A stretch of 64,000 bases of DNA from UBA2040 sp963977135 (GTDB taxonomy: Bacteria; Bacteroidota; Bacteroidia; Flavobacteriales_D; Crocinitomicaceae). Below the pieces are notes generated by a model. The model was not told the origin of the DNA. It ran no database searches and saw only the letters and a list, made by a program, of their open reading frames with translations. Of the stretch, positions 53,901-62,497 are shown piece by piece. The number at the start of each line of letters is the position of its first letter. Position 1 is the first letter of the stretch. The translations under genes were made by a program, and so were the position numbers. Where the stretch lies: contig CAXBNN010000002.1 in the NCBI GenBank assembly GCA_963977135.1, positions 552,292-616,291 on the forward strand, given 5' to 3'.

Positions 53901-54676
53901 ATAAATTGGATGGTTTCTCTGAAGTGGAGTTGGTAAACGACGCACAAGCTTTTTTGGATGGTAAAATAAAAGACGGGGCATTAAAGTTGCCCACTGGAGT
54001 AACATACAAATTTGCCGGGAATTATGAGCAACAAGTCAGAGCAAGTAAACGATTGGGAATCGTAATACCAATTTCGCTGGTTCTTATTTTTCTTATTCTC
54101 TATTTCCAATTCAAATCTGTTGTGACCTCTTTATTTGTTTTCTCTGGGGTTTTCGTAGCCTTTTCTGGAGGATTTATAATGATCTGGCTGTACGGACAAG
54201 ATTGGTTCATGAATTTTGACTTTTTCGGCACAAACATGAGAGATCTGTTTCAAATGCGCTCCATTAATTTAAGCGTTGCCGTTTGGGTAGGTTTCCTTGC
54301 TTTGTTCGGAATTGCAACAGATGATGGCGTTTTGGTTGCAACCTTTTTAAAACAAAGCTTCAAGGATAATAAGCCAAATTCCATAGCCGAAATAAAGGAT
54401 GCCGTTATAGAAGGTGGATTAAGACGAGTTAAACCAGCAATGATGACAACTGCAACAACCATTCTAGCACTTTTACCCATTTTAACTTCTACAGGTAAAG
54501 GATCCGACATTATGCTTCCAATGGCTATTCCATCTTTTGGCGGAATGGTACTAAATATCATAACCATGTTCACGGTTCCGATTCTTTATTTCATGTGGCA
54601 GGAATCTAGGTTTAAATGGGGGTTATACAAAACTCGAAAAGAAACGATAAAAATTAATAAAGATGAAAGTTTTTAA
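50963..54676 (+). CDS. cusA: CusA-like heavy-metal RND transporter, with insertion
   Basis: This 1237-residue transporter is longer than the usual about 1040. RND features are PLTSSLLGIPGVKSVRSNS near residues 75-93, QDVEDQITYP near 70-79, the TM4 acidic segment AVGTMVDMGIVLTESM, LAITVIPAMAVQVF, and the C-terminal IATDDGVLVATFLKQSF with METALLIC motifs of TM11-12. Two insertions account for the extra length: a stretch of added membrane helices at about 520-640, and an acidic Asp/Gly-rich stretch at about 750-782 (DEDGEFAMDKNGDLIPDTDG). It would pump Cu(I) or Ag(I) from the periplasm through the outer membrane using the genes that follow. Confidence 0.93.
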   Translation: MLNNIIKFFLDNKLVTWLMLGMFVIWGFVTAPFNFESDWLPRDPVAVDAIPDIGENQQIIFTKWMGRSPQDVEDQITYPLTSSLLGIPGVKSVRSNSMFGFSSIYLIFEDDIEFYWSRSRILEKLNSLPANLLPDGVQPALGPDATALGQIYWYTLEGQDKDGNTTGGWDLQELRTIQDFYVKNALQSSGGVSEVASIGGFVKEYQVDVNPEKMKAYGVTLAQVMKATKESNLDIGAQTLEINMVEYFVRGLGYVKSIEDIEQSVVNVENNVPIRIKDIAVVHLGPATRRGILDKAGTPAVGGVVVARYGSNPLEIINNVKKKIEEIKSGLPSKKLKDGTISKVTIVPFYDRTQLINETIGTLEEALTLEVLITIIVVILMLLNLKSSLLISASLPVAVFMCFIAMRYFGIDANIVALSGIAIAVGTMVDMGIVLTESMITQMKIAPPEQPLQKTIYIATVDVASAVITAVATTIVSFLPVFTMQASEGKLFRPLAYTKSFALIASIILAITVIPAMAVQVFKFKSKGKTSSYFTNGGLVLLSIILLFTSYSFFGLFGLTVGVGGILNNYYKGKKSDVWFGRFDLIRNIVYALIVAWLLSRTWMPLGVLKSEFTNFIFVILIIGLLIGLFYVVIHYYEKILRFLISIKYVFVGLLLLLLFGGYSVFKNTGQEFMPSLNEGSFLLMPTSMPHSGMEVNEANLRLLDMSVSSIPEVEMVVGKAGRIESSLDPAPMSMYENIISYKSEYKLDDDGRRIRYRVDEDGEFAMDKNGDLIPDTDGNYFRQWRDNIKSPDDIWDEIVNATKLPGLTSAPKLQPIETRLVMLQTGMRAPMGIKVKGTDLKTIEAFGLELEMFLKEVKGVKSSAVFAERIVGKPYMMLDIRRDIISKYGLSIINVQNQIQTAIGGMVMTSTVEGRERYGIRLRYPIESRNDPEKIKAIYVATPDGMQVPLGDLVNIKYEQGPQSIKSEDGFLVGYVLFDKLDGFSEVELVNDAQAFLDGKIKDGALKLPTGVTYKFAGNYEQQVRASKRLGIVIPISLVLIFLILYFQFKSVVTSLFVFSGVFVAFSGGFIMIWLYGQDWFMNFDFFGTNMRDLFQMRSINLSVAVWVGFLALFGIATDDGVLVATFLKQSFKDNKPNSIAEIKDAVIEGGLRRVKPAMMTTATTILALLPILTSTGKGSDIMLPMAIPSFGGMVLNIITMFTVPILYFMWQESRFKWGLYKTRKETIKINKDESF

Positions 54677-55904
54677 ATATTTACTCTTATTCTATATTTT
54701 GACAATAGTCAATTTTAGCAAGCTCAATGCCCAGTCATTAGATAGCTTGTTACAATTGGTCGTTGAAAACAATACTCAATTAAAAGCGATAGAGCTAGAG
54801 TATCAATCCATTCTTGCCAAGCAAAGTCAAGTTAGTCAATTGCCGAATCCTCAATTTGGAGTTGGAATTCCCGTACTTAGACCTGAAACTCGATTAGGCC
54901 CACAAATGGTTATGGTCAGTGCTACACAATTTTTCCCTTGGTTTGGAACCTTAAAATCAAAAGAGGCAGTTGTTGTTTCAATGTCTAAAGTAAAATATGA
55001 ACAACTAGCTATAGTCAAATTAGATTTATTCTATGAAGTTCAAAGCGCCTATTTTCAATTGTATTTCCTTAACCAAAAGCTTGCAATTCTCGCGAAAAAC
55101 ATTCAAATTTTTGAATCTTTAGAAAGCGTTTCTCTTGCGAAAATTGAAAGTGGCCAATCAACTTTAGCTGATGTGCTAAGAATACAGACTAGGTTGCAAG
55201 GTCTTCGCCAGCAAATACTCATGATAGAAAATGACAAATCCATTTTTGAATCAACCATCAATGAGATCACCAAACAACCTATTGGTTCAAAAATAATAGT
55301 TTCAGATAATTTAATTCTTCCTGCAATGGAGTTTAACATTGAGTCCTTTCGAAGTAAACTTGAATCGAATCATCCATTGATTACCCAAATTAACTATCAA
55401 ATTGAGCAGTCAAGCAAAACACTTGTGGTTAACTCCAATATGAATAAACCCGCAGTAGGAATTGGATTAGATTACAGCTTAGTCGGTCAAAGAACAGATG
55501 CCAACCCACAATACAACGGACGAGACATTTTAGTGCCAAGAGTAATGGTTTCTATCCCAATTTATCGAAAAGCATACAAGGGGAAAATTGAAGAAGAGAG
55601 ATTAATACAAGAATCTTTGGGGTATAAAAAAGAAAATGTTTTAGATAAAATGTTGCGGCTTTTGGTAAGCTATAAAGCAAATTTTGACAATGGCCAATTG
55701 GAAAGTGAGCTGTATCAAAATCAAACGAATACCATACAAATGGCATATGATGTTTTGCTTGCAGAATATAGTTCTTCAGGAAAAGGTTTCGAAGAGCTAC
55801 TGATGGTTCAAAATCAGTTGTTAGATTTTGAGTTAGGCGTTAGCCAAGCAGAGTTAAAGCGTAATTTGGCTCAGAGTAATATTGAACGAATAACTAATTT
55901 TTAG
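54663..55904 (+). CDS. cusC: CusC-like TolC-family outer-membrane efflux protein
   Basis: This 413-residue protein overlaps the CusA gene by 14 bases. It has a signal peptide (MKVFKYLLLFYILTIVNFSKLNAQ) and the helical repeats of outer-membrane factors: LDSLLQLVVENNTQLKAIEL near 26-45, LPNPQFGVGIPVLRPETR near 58-75, and the second repeat VMVSIPIYRKAYKGKIEEER near 293-312. The barrel and coiled-coil tunnel would link the inner-membrane pump CusA via CusB to the outside. The N-terminal Cys of some CusC proteins is not present, so no lipid anchor is expected. Confidence 0.9.
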   Translation: MKVFKYLLLFYILTIVNFSKLNAQSLDSLLQLVVENNTQLKAIELEYQSILAKQSQVSQLPNPQFGVGIPVLRPETRLGPQMVMVSATQFFPWFGTLKSKEAVVVSMSKVKYEQLAIVKLDLFYEVQSAYFQLYFLNQKLAILAKNIQIFESLESVSLAKIESGQSTLADVLRIQTRLQGLRQQILMIENDKSIFESTINEITKQPIGSKIIVSDNLILPAMEFNIESFRSKLESNHPLITQINYQIEQSSKTLVVNSNMNKPAVGIGLDYSLVGQRTDANPQYNGRDILVPRVMVSIPIYRKAYKGKIEEERLIQESLGYKKENVLDKMLRLLVSYKANFDNGQLESELYQNQTNTIQMAYDVLLAEYSSSGKGFEELLMVQNQLLDFELGVSQAELKRNLAQSNIERITNF

Positions 55905-55928
55905 TTTAATCAATAATAAATTAATAAA

Positions 55929-57725
55929 ATGAAAAAATACATTCGATACATAGCAATTTTAATCGTTGGGTTAATCGCAGGTTGGCTAATTTTCGGTGGT
56001 GATAATTCGGATTCGAAAGAAACGAAATCAGTAAAAAACAATAATTCAACAGAAGAAATTTGGACTTGTTCCATGCATCCTCAAATCAGATTACCAGAAC
56101 CTGGTGATTGCCCTATTTGCGGAATGGATTTGATTCCTTTGGAAGCAAATGGGAATACAAACCCATTGGTTTTTGAAATGACAGAGGACGCTATGAAAAT
56201 AGCAAATATTCAAACCACGGTAATTGGAGCGAGTACGAATGATAAAAACGTTTTAAAATTATCTGGTAAGATCAAGGCTGATGAAACCGTGTCGGCAAGT
56301 ATCGTTTCCCATGTTGCTGGTCGAATTGAAAAGCTATTTGTCAGTTATACGGGCGAAAAAGTGAATCGAGGACAGAAAATTGCTTCTGTATATTCTCCAA
56401 AACTAATTACGGCGCAAAAAGAATTACTTGAAGCGTATAAAGTGAAAAATGTAAATCCAAAATTATACGAAGCTACAGTCAACAAATTGAAATATTGGAA
56501 AATAACCGATAATCAAATTCAAACGATTATAAATTCGAGCAACGTTATTGAATCATTTAATATTTACGCCGAGCATTCAGGGGTAGTTTCAAAAAAGCGG
56601 GTTTCCGTTGGTGACTATTTAAACGAGGGTGAAGTGCTTTTTGATATTCAAAACCTTGATAAATTGTGGGCTGTTTTTGATGTTTATGAAACGGATTTGG
56701 CGAATATAAAAGAGGGTATAACTATCAGTTTCTCGACTCCATCATTACCGAATAAAACCTTTAAATCAACCATTGATTTTATTGATCCCGTTATCAACCC
56801 CAGCACCCGAGTTGCTAATATTAGAACGAGCATATATAACAGCGGAAATAGCTTAAAACCTGAAATGTTTTTAGAAGGTACTGTATTCAAGAAAAATGGC
56901 AATAATGAATCGGTTTCAGTTCCAAAAACAGCTGTACTTTGGACCGGTGAAAGATCAGTTGTATACGTTAAAATTCCCGACTTAAAGATGCCTTCATTTG
57001 AGTTTAGAGAAGTTACTCTTGGGCAATCATTAGGCAAGAATTATATTGTTTTGGACGGCATAGCCAATGGGGATGAAGTTGTAACTAACGGTTCTTTTGT
57101 GATTGATGCATCAGCTCAGCTGAATAATCAATCCAGTATGATGAATCGAAACTTGCTTAGCACTAATTCGGTAGATGGCGCAGAATCTTTAACTGACTTT
57201 ACCTCCCAAACCCCACTAGCTTTCAAACAACAATTGGGAACCGTATTAAACAATTATCTAGCTCTTAAAAATAGCTTGGTTAACAGTAACACTTCAACTA
57301 CAAGAGATAATGGAAAACAATTAATAGCAAACCTGGGAAAAGTAGATATGAGCTTAGTAAAAGGCGAAGCGCATATATATTGGATGAGTCAAGTCGATAT
57401 AATCAAACAAAACACTGAAAAGTTGGTGGCAACCAAAGACCTAAAAAAACAGCGAGACGTGTTTATTACGCTTTCAAACTCCATCATCAATGTTACAAAA
57501 GCCTTTGGGGTAGAAAAAGGAAAGTACTATGTTCAATTTTGTCCTATGGCTCAGGACAATAAAGGTGCTTTTTGGTTGAGTACTGACAAGTCGATTAAAA
57601 ATCCATATTACGGTGATGAAATGCTCACGTGTGGGTCCAATAAAGAGACAATAACTAAGGATTTTAAAATTAAATCAAACAAAGTTTCAAATAACAGTAG
57701 TCCCATGAGTGGACATAATCATTAA
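55929..57725 (+). CDS. cusB: CusB-like adaptor with N-terminal metal-binding motif and C-terminal DUF3347
   Basis: This 598-residue protein has an N-terminal membrane anchor (YIRYIAILIVGLIAGWLIFGG), a heavy-metal-binding module with CSMHPQIRLPEPGDCPICGM near 46-65, a membrane-fusion core (IKADETVSASIVSHVAGRIE near 113-132, GEKVNRGQKIASVYSPKLIT near 141-160, VFDVYETDLANIKEG near 249-263, TAVLWTGERSVVYVK near 336-350), and after about residue 420 a DUF3347 domain (LAFKQQLGTVLNNYLALKNS, YVQFCPMAQDNKGAFWLST, NPYYGDEMLTCGS). DUF3347 is also part of the lipoprotein at 44550. The fusion suggests direct delivery of bound copper to the pump. Confidence 0.92.
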   Translation: MKKYIRYIAILIVGLIAGWLIFGGDNSDSKETKSVKNNNSTEEIWTCSMHPQIRLPEPGDCPICGMDLIPLEANGNTNPLVFEMTEDAMKIANIQTTVIGASTNDKNVLKLSGKIKADETVSASIVSHVAGRIEKLFVSYTGEKVNRGQKIASVYSPKLITAQKELLEAYKVKNVNPKLYEATVNKLKYWKITDNQIQTIINSSNVIESFNIYAEHSGVVSKKRVSVGDYLNEGEVLFDIQNLDKLWAVFDVYETDLANIKEGITISFSTPSLPNKTFKSTIDFIDPVINPSTRVANIRTSIYNSGNSLKPEMFLEGTVFKKNGNNESVSVPKTAVLWTGERSVVYVKIPDLKMPSFEFREVTLGQSLGKNYIVLDGIANGDEVVTNGSFVIDASAQLNNQSSMMNRNLLSTNSVDGAESLTDFTSQTPLAFKQQLGTVLNNYLALKNSLVNSNTSTTRDNGKQLIANLGKVDMSLVKGEAHIYWMSQVDIIKQNTEKLVATKDLKKQRDVFITLSNSIINVTKAFGVEKGKYYVQFCPMAQDNKGAFWLSTDKSIKNPYYGDEMLTCGSNKETITKDFKIKSNKVSNNSSPMSGHNH

Positions 57726-57744
57726 CAATTAAATATAAATAACT

Positions 57745-58152
57745 ATGAAAAAAGCAAAATTAAAAATTAGCGCAGCTCTATTTTTAGGGGCATTTGCATT
57801 AACAAGTTGTGGATATGCGCAAGAATCAAATGCAAACATGGAAACAACAGAATTTAAGGTTTTTGGTAACTGTGGAATGTGCGAAAAAACCATAGAAGGT
57901 TCATTGAACGGCCAAGACGGTATTGGAACTGCGGATTGGGACAAAGACACGAAAATGATTTCCGTTTCTTATGATGCCAAAAAATTAGATGAGAATAAAA
58001 TCAAACAAATGATTGCAAGTGTTGGATATGACACAGATTCACATCGTGCGAAAAAATCAACTTATTCTTCGTTGCCAGGATGTTGTCAATACCAAAGACC
58101 AGAAAAATCCAATGAAATTAATACCGACGAACAAAATATAAAGTCAAAATAA
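57745..58152 (+). CDS. HMA-like copper-binding lipoprotein
   Basis: This 135-residue protein has a lipoprotein signal with Cys22 (AFALTSC) and an HMA domain with Cys43 and Cys46 in FGNCGMCEKTIEGSL, DWDKDTKMISVSYDAKKLDE, and a C-terminal SLPGCCQYQRP pair. It is the HMA half of the 44550 lipoprotein without the DUF3347 half, and lies 20 bases after the CusB gene that carries a DUF3347. It may bind periplasmic Cu(I) and pass it to CusB. Confidence 0.88.
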   Translation: MKKAKLKISAALFLGAFALTSCGYAQESNANMETTEFKVFGNCGMCEKTIEGSLNGQDGIGTADWDKDTKMISVSYDAKKLDENKIKQMIASVGYDTDSHRAKKSTYSSLPGCCQYQRPEKSNEINTDEQNIKSK

Positions 58153-58330
58153 ATACACGATTTCAGAGGTAGAAATTTCAAAATAAACTGGTTATTTGAT
58201 AATCGATAATTGTTCTATTTTGAGTGGAATATCGCTTAATAAACTCACGAGTGATGAAATAGGAATCCAAGGAATATCATACTATGAAAATCGATTAGTT
58301 TTAAGAATTCCATATCTTTATATAAACAAA

Positions 58331-60052
58331 ATGATGAAAAATTTTACGGTCACCTTTCTTGTCTTTTTAGGCGTTTCATATCAATCGTTTAGCCAGAATC
58401 CATTGGTGATTCCTAGCACTTTAAACGGAACGAATATTAACCTCACTCTTCAAAATGGCACACACCAGTTTTTGCCTGGAGCAATTACAAACACAAACGG
58501 TGCAAATGGAGACATTCTTGCACCAACTTTGATTCTGAACCAAGGAGATTTTGTCAATTTTTCAGTAAATAATCAACTGGGAGATTCCACTACCATACAT
58601 TGGCATGGTTTGCATGTTGCTCCTGAAAACGACGGTGGGCCGCACACAGCAATTGTACCTAATGCAACTTGGACGCCTTCGTTTACAATCTTAGACAAAG
58701 CAGCGACTTACTGGTATCACCCGCATTTACACCATAAAACGGACATGCAAGTCTCCAAAGGATTGGCAGGATTAATTATTGTAAAAGATGCTGAAGAAGC
58801 CGCTTTGAATTTGCCACGAACCTATGGTCAAGATGATTTTCCAATCATTATTCAAACAAAAGATTTTGACGCAAATAACCAAGTTATGCACCATTCAAAC
58901 TCTGATGATGTATTAATGGTGAACGCGACTATCGATCCATATCTGGATGTTCCATCACAAGTGGTGCGCTACAGAATATTGAACGGTTCATCTCAGCGTG
59001 CGTTCAATATAGGATTAACAGCAAATATGACTTTCCAGCAAATTGCTTCGGATGGTGGATTACTTTCATCTCCAGTTCCTTTAACAAGATTACTTTTGGC
59101 TCCAGGTGAAAGAGCTGAAATATTGGTGAATTTTACTGGAATGTCCGGACAAACTATCTACTTAGAAAGTTTTGCTTCTGAATTACCAAATGGAATCTAC
59201 GGTGCAACTTTTCCTGGAATGGGAGCTGGTTTGACAATGACTGGCTATAATCCAAACCCTTTGAATGGAACGGATTTTAACATTATCAAATTTAATGTTG
59301 GCGCACAAACTGGCTCACCTGTTACAACAGTTCCTGCAACCCTTGCGACAGTAACACCAATTCCAGAAGTAAACTCAAATATTACTCGAGCATTAACTTT
59401 TGCTCCAGTAACTATGGGCATGAATCAGTTGAACGGAGAGTTTCTTATCAATAATTTGTCCTACAACATGATGTTTGTGAATTACACCATTCCATTCAAC
59501 AATACGGAAATTTGGCAATTGACCAATAATTCAGCAATATCTCACCCTTTCCACATTCACGATGTGCAATTTTATATTCTGACCAGAAATGGTGTAGCTC
59601 CACCTTTAAATGAACAAGGCAGAAAAGATGTGGTTTTAGTAAAACCTCAAGAAACTGTTCGATTCATAACCAAATTTGAAGATTTCGCCAATTCCTCTGT
59701 GCCGTATATGTACCATTGTCATTTGTTAAAACATGAAGACGGTGGAATGATGGGCCAATTTGTGATAGGACCTGAGATTGTTGGCCTACAAGAAAATGAT
59801 GTCAATAATCTAATTAGCATTTACCCAAACCCGAGCAACGAAAGTGTTACATTGGACTTTGCTAAGGCTACATTTGACATAAAATCTGTTGTCGTTCGAG
59901 ACCAGTATGGAAAGGAAATCCAATCGTTAAATGTAGGTTCAATAAAAAATCATTATCTTGCGGTTGATGTAAGTAGTTACTCAAGTGGTGTTTACTATTT
60001 TTCAATATCCGGTGAAAACACCTCTCAAATTAAGAAATTTATAAAATTGTAA
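58331..60052 (+). CDS. Second multicopper oxidase, with T9SS type A sorting tail
   Basis: The protein has 573 residues. The start is the ATG at 58331 (next codon is also ATG) because it begins a signal peptide (MMKNFTVTFLVFLGVSYQSFSQ); the TTG frame start at 58196 is only an upstream extension. Copper motifs: STTIHWHGLHVAPENDGGPH near 87-106, TYWYHPHLHHKTD near 126-138, ISHPFHIHDVQFYILT near 400-415, and YMYHCHLLKHEDGGMMG near 459-475, close to the CotA/bilirubin-oxidase family. The last about 75 residues (LISIYPNPSNESVTLDF to IKKFIKL) form a type A sorting domain. This oxidase is thus expected at the cell surface or secreted, unlike the CopA-CopB fusion at 48612. Confidence 0.9.
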   Translation: MMKNFTVTFLVFLGVSYQSFSQNPLVIPSTLNGTNINLTLQNGTHQFLPGAITNTNGANGDILAPTLILNQGDFVNFSVNNQLGDSTTIHWHGLHVAPENDGGPHTAIVPNATWTPSFTILDKAATYWYHPHLHHKTDMQVSKGLAGLIIVKDAEEAALNLPRTYGQDDFPIIIQTKDFDANNQVMHHSNSDDVLMVNATIDPYLDVPSQVVRYRILNGSSQRAFNIGLTANMTFQQIASDGGLLSSPVPLTRLLLAPGERAEILVNFTGMSGQTIYLESFASELPNGIYGATFPGMGAGLTMTGYNPNPLNGTDFNIIKFNVGAQTGSPVTTVPATLATVTPIPEVNSNITRALTFAPVTMGMNQLNGEFLINNLSYNMMFVNYTIPFNNTEIWQLTNNSAISHPFHIHDVQFYILTRNGVAPPLNEQGRKDVVLVKPQETVRFITKFEDFANSSVPYMYHCHLLKHEDGGMMGQFVIGPEIVGLQENDVNNLISIYPNPSNESVTLDFAKATFDIKSVVVRDQYGKEIQSLNVGSIKNHYLAVDVSSYSSGVYYFSISGENTSQIKKFIKL

Positions 60053-60105
60053 TGCTCTGATTCCATTGATTTTCAAAGGATGCAATGAAATTTCAATAAA
60101 GAACT

Positions 60106-61197
60106 ATGAAAATAATTTTTACGCTTTTTTTATTTTTAACTCTAATTTACGCCTGTAAAAAAACAATCCTTAACAACCCTGCTGGTGAAGTGGTCGTTTA
60201 CGATCCAACACCATATGTTATTGATTATGGAACAACACTTTCTGCGCCAAATATTCCAACAGATAATCCTTTAACAGAAGCCAAGGTTCAATTAGGTCGT
60301 ATGTTATTTTATAGCAAGAAACTTTCTGGAGATGGCACAATGGCATGCGCAGGTTGTCACAAACAAGAAAATGCATTTTCTGATATCGACCAATTCTCCA
60401 CAGGAATTCAAGGTTTAAAAGGTGGCAGACAGGCAATGGCTATTGTAAATATGGCTTGGAATACAAATCAATTCTTTTGGGATGGCCGAGCTAATTTGCT
60501 GCGAGATCAATCTTTGTTACCGATACAAGATCCTTTGGAAATGCATGAAACTTTACCTAATGTAGTGAGCAAACTTAAAGGTGATACAGAAATGAAGGTT
60601 CAATTTATTAAAGCATTTGGATCAAGAGAAATTACAACGGAGAAAATTTCATTGGCTTTGGAAGCATTCATGAACACTTTGGTTTCAGGAAATTCTAAAT
60701 ACGATCAATTCTTAGCCGGAACTGCTACTTTGAGTGCAAGTGAATTACGCGGAAAAGATTTGTTTTTTGATGAATACAATCCGGGGTTCCCAAATCTTTC
60801 TGGGGCCGATTGTGCGCATTGCCATTCTGGAAGCAATTTTGAAAACGATCAATACATGAACAATGGCTTGGATTTGGAAGCCAATATTATGGATAACGGA
60901 CGAATGAAAGCGACAATGAACTCTGCTGACAAAGGTAAATTCAAAGTGCCTACTTTGCGAAATGTCGAGGTTACATTCCCGTACATGCACGATGGTCGAT
61001 TCAATACTTTGGAAGAAGTTGTGGATCATTACAACAATGATATTCGCACTTCAAATACCTTGGATCCAGCCTTACAAGCAACGCAATCAACAGGTTTGAT
61101 GTTGACTTCCCAAGATAAAATTGACTTGGTGAACTTCTTGAAAACATTGACCGATAATTCGTTTTTGACCAATCCAGCCTATAAGGATCCTAATTGA
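60106..61197 (+). CDS. Di-heme cytochrome c peroxidase (MauG/MbnH superfamily), lipoprotein
   Basis: This 363-residue protein has a lipoprotein signal with Cys17 (LTLIYAC). Two heme c motifs are CAGCH near residues 81-85 and CAHCH near 235-239. The family core is MLFYSKKLSGDGTMACAGC near 66-84, WDGRANLLRDQSLLPIQDPLEM near 125-146, and VPTLRNVEVTFPYMHDGRFN near 283-302. Di-heme peroxidases reduce peroxide in the periplasm; MauG and MbnH instead oxidise a partner protein. Its position after the surface oxidase, with an MbnP-like gene at the other end of the island, makes an MbnH-type role possible. Confidence 0.9.
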   Translation: MKIIFTLFLFLTLIYACKKTILNNPAGEVVVYDPTPYVIDYGTTLSAPNIPTDNPLTEAKVQLGRMLFYSKKLSGDGTMACAGCHKQENAFSDIDQFSTGIQGLKGGRQAMAIVNMAWNTNQFFWDGRANLLRDQSLLPIQDPLEMHETLPNVVSKLKGDTEMKVQFIKAFGSREITTEKISLALEAFMNTLVSGNSKYDQFLAGTATLSASELRGKDLFFDEYNPGFPNLSGADCAHCHSGSNFENDQYMNNGLDLEANIMDNGRMKATMNSADKGKFKVPTLRNVEVTFPYMHDGRFNTLEEVVDHYNNDIRTSNTLDPALQATQSTGLMLTSQDKIDLVNFLKTLTDNSFLTNPAYKDPN

Positions 61198-61206
61198 TTT
61201 GATGAC

Positions 61207-61230
61207 GGATTGCGGATTGCGGATTGCGGA
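61207..61230 (+). repeat. Heptamer tandem repeat GGATTGC x3
   Basis: Three perfect copies of GGATTGC (61207-61227) and a partial GGA lie ten bases after the stop of the first peroxidase gene, in the gap between the two convergent peroxidase genes. It is not a hairpin terminator. Confidence 0.8.
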
Positions 61231-61279
61231 AAATTCGCTTTTTATACCTTAAATCCTTGATTCTACAATTGATTTGGGA

Positions 61280-62290
61280 CTAAACCTTGTGCTTTTTAAT
61301 GAACTTCCAATCGGTTAAGGTGTAGAGGAAATCAATAAGATTCTGCGTTTCTGAATCAGAAAGTTCAAATGGTTTTATGAGTTCATTTTTGTTCGCGTGA
61401 TTTTTTCCGCCCGATTTATAATGTGCAATTACTCCTTTTAAACTTGAAATACTGCCGTCGTGCATGTAAGGTGCAGTCAACTGAATATTGCGCAAGGTGG
61501 GAATCTTAAAGAGTGCTCGGTCCGATTCTAACTCTGTAGCACGCATGCGACCAGAATCTGCGTAAATTTCATACAATCCATTATTCTGTGTCGAAAAATT
61601 GGTGAAATTAAAGCCACTATGACATTGGGCACAATGCAATTTATTGAAAAATAAATCCCTTCCTTTTTCCTCAGAATCACTTAGTTTCCGTTTGCCTTTT
61701 TTGTACAAATCGTATTTGGAATTGTAACTAATCAAAGTCCGCTGATAGGTTCCCAACGCCCTTGTAATCACATATCCATCTACGGCGTTTCTTCCATAAC
61801 TTTTTTGAGCTTGTTTCACGTAAGAAGGATCTTGATTTAGTCGTTTGGCTAACTCCACCATATTGAAATCCATTTCTTCATGCTCTTGAATTGGGACGAG
61901 CGCTTGCATTTCTAATGTGGTCAAAAATCCATCGAATAAATAAACGGGGTTGTAACCAACGTTGGTTAAAGTCGGTGCATTTCGTTTTGCAAAACGACCT
62001 TCTACTCCTCCCGAAATGGACTGGTCATCGGCAAAAGCTAATGCTGGATTGTGACAAGAAATACAAGCAACTTCTCCATTGACAGATAAATTTTTGTCGA
62101 AGAACAATCGCTTTCCAAGGGCAACACGATCTTTCGTGATTTCATTTCCTTCAGGGATTTTCATTTCTGGAAAGTCAGCCGGAAGTCCTTTGAAATAGTT
62201 CTTTTTTCCAAATCCGACCAATAGACTAGAAATGGCAAAAAATGCAACTACCAAAAAATATGGAATAAAACGTGTCCCTCTTTTTTTCAC
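61280..62290 (-). CDS. Di-heme cytochrome c peroxidase, membrane-anchored
   Basis: The protein has 336 residues from the GTG at 62290, which gives a short basic start and one membrane anchor (RGTRFIPYFLVVAFFAISSL) and leaves a -7-like octamer upstream; the GTG at 62317 is an alternative. Two heme motifs, CISCH (about 76-80) and CAQCH, and the core motifs LGKRLFFDKNLSVNGEVACI, FDGFLTTLEMQALVPIQEHEEM and IPTLRNIQLTAPYMHDGS mark the family. It is convergent with the first peroxidase and shares its fold, though its loops differ. It could be the peroxidase proper while the other acts as a partner-oxidising enzyme, or the reverse. Confidence 0.9.
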   Translation of the reverse strand: MKKRGTRFIPYFLVVAFFAISSLLVGFGKKNYFKGLPADFPEMKIPEGNEITKDRVALGKRLFFDKNLSVNGEVACISCHNPALAFADDQSISGGVEGRFAKRNAPTLTNVGYNPVYLFDGFLTTLEMQALVPIQEHEEMDFNMVELAKRLNQDPSYVKQAQKSYGRNAVDGYVITRALGTYQRTLISYNSKYDLYKKGKRKLSDSEEKGRDLFFNKLHCAQCHSGFNFTNFSTQNNGLYEIYADSGRMRATELESDRALFKIPTLRNIQLTAPYMHDGSISSLKGVIAHYKSGGKNHANKNELIKPFELSDSETQNLIDFLYTLTDWKFIKKHKV

Positions 62291-62335
62291 GAAATAAAGA
62301 TAGTGAAAAGGATGCACAATTTATGTCACACTATA

Positions 62336-62439
62336 TTGGCATTATTGCGAAGTTGGCGGTTGGCATTATTGCGAAGTTGGCGGTTGGCGGTTGGCGGTTG
62401 GCGGTTGGCGGTTGGCGGTTGGCGGTTGGCGGTTGGCGG
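62336..62439 (+). repeat. 24-base duplication followed by heptamer array TTGGCGG x9
   Basis: A 24-base unit (starting TTGGCATTATTGCGAAG) is present twice in tandem (62336-62359, 62360-62383), and its last seven bases continue as nine perfect TTGGCGG copies (62377-62439). It fills most of the gap between the divergent peroxidase and S41 genes. One strand codes WRLAVGG-like junk, so no gene is claimed. Confidence 0.9.
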
Positions 62440-62497
62440 AAAATAAAAAAATATACTGTCAAAAGTAGCGCCTCGGAGTCAATTTCGCATTTTATTT

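Noticed and set aside
42818..62290. Integrative or conjugative element carrying the copper genes
   Set aside because: No integrase, transposase, transfer gene, att-like repeat or tRNA border was seen, so transfer by a mobile element is not supported within the window.
62336..62439. Possible CRISPR array
   Set aside because: The units are directly joined seven-base and 24-base repeats without unique spacers, and no cas genes are nearby.
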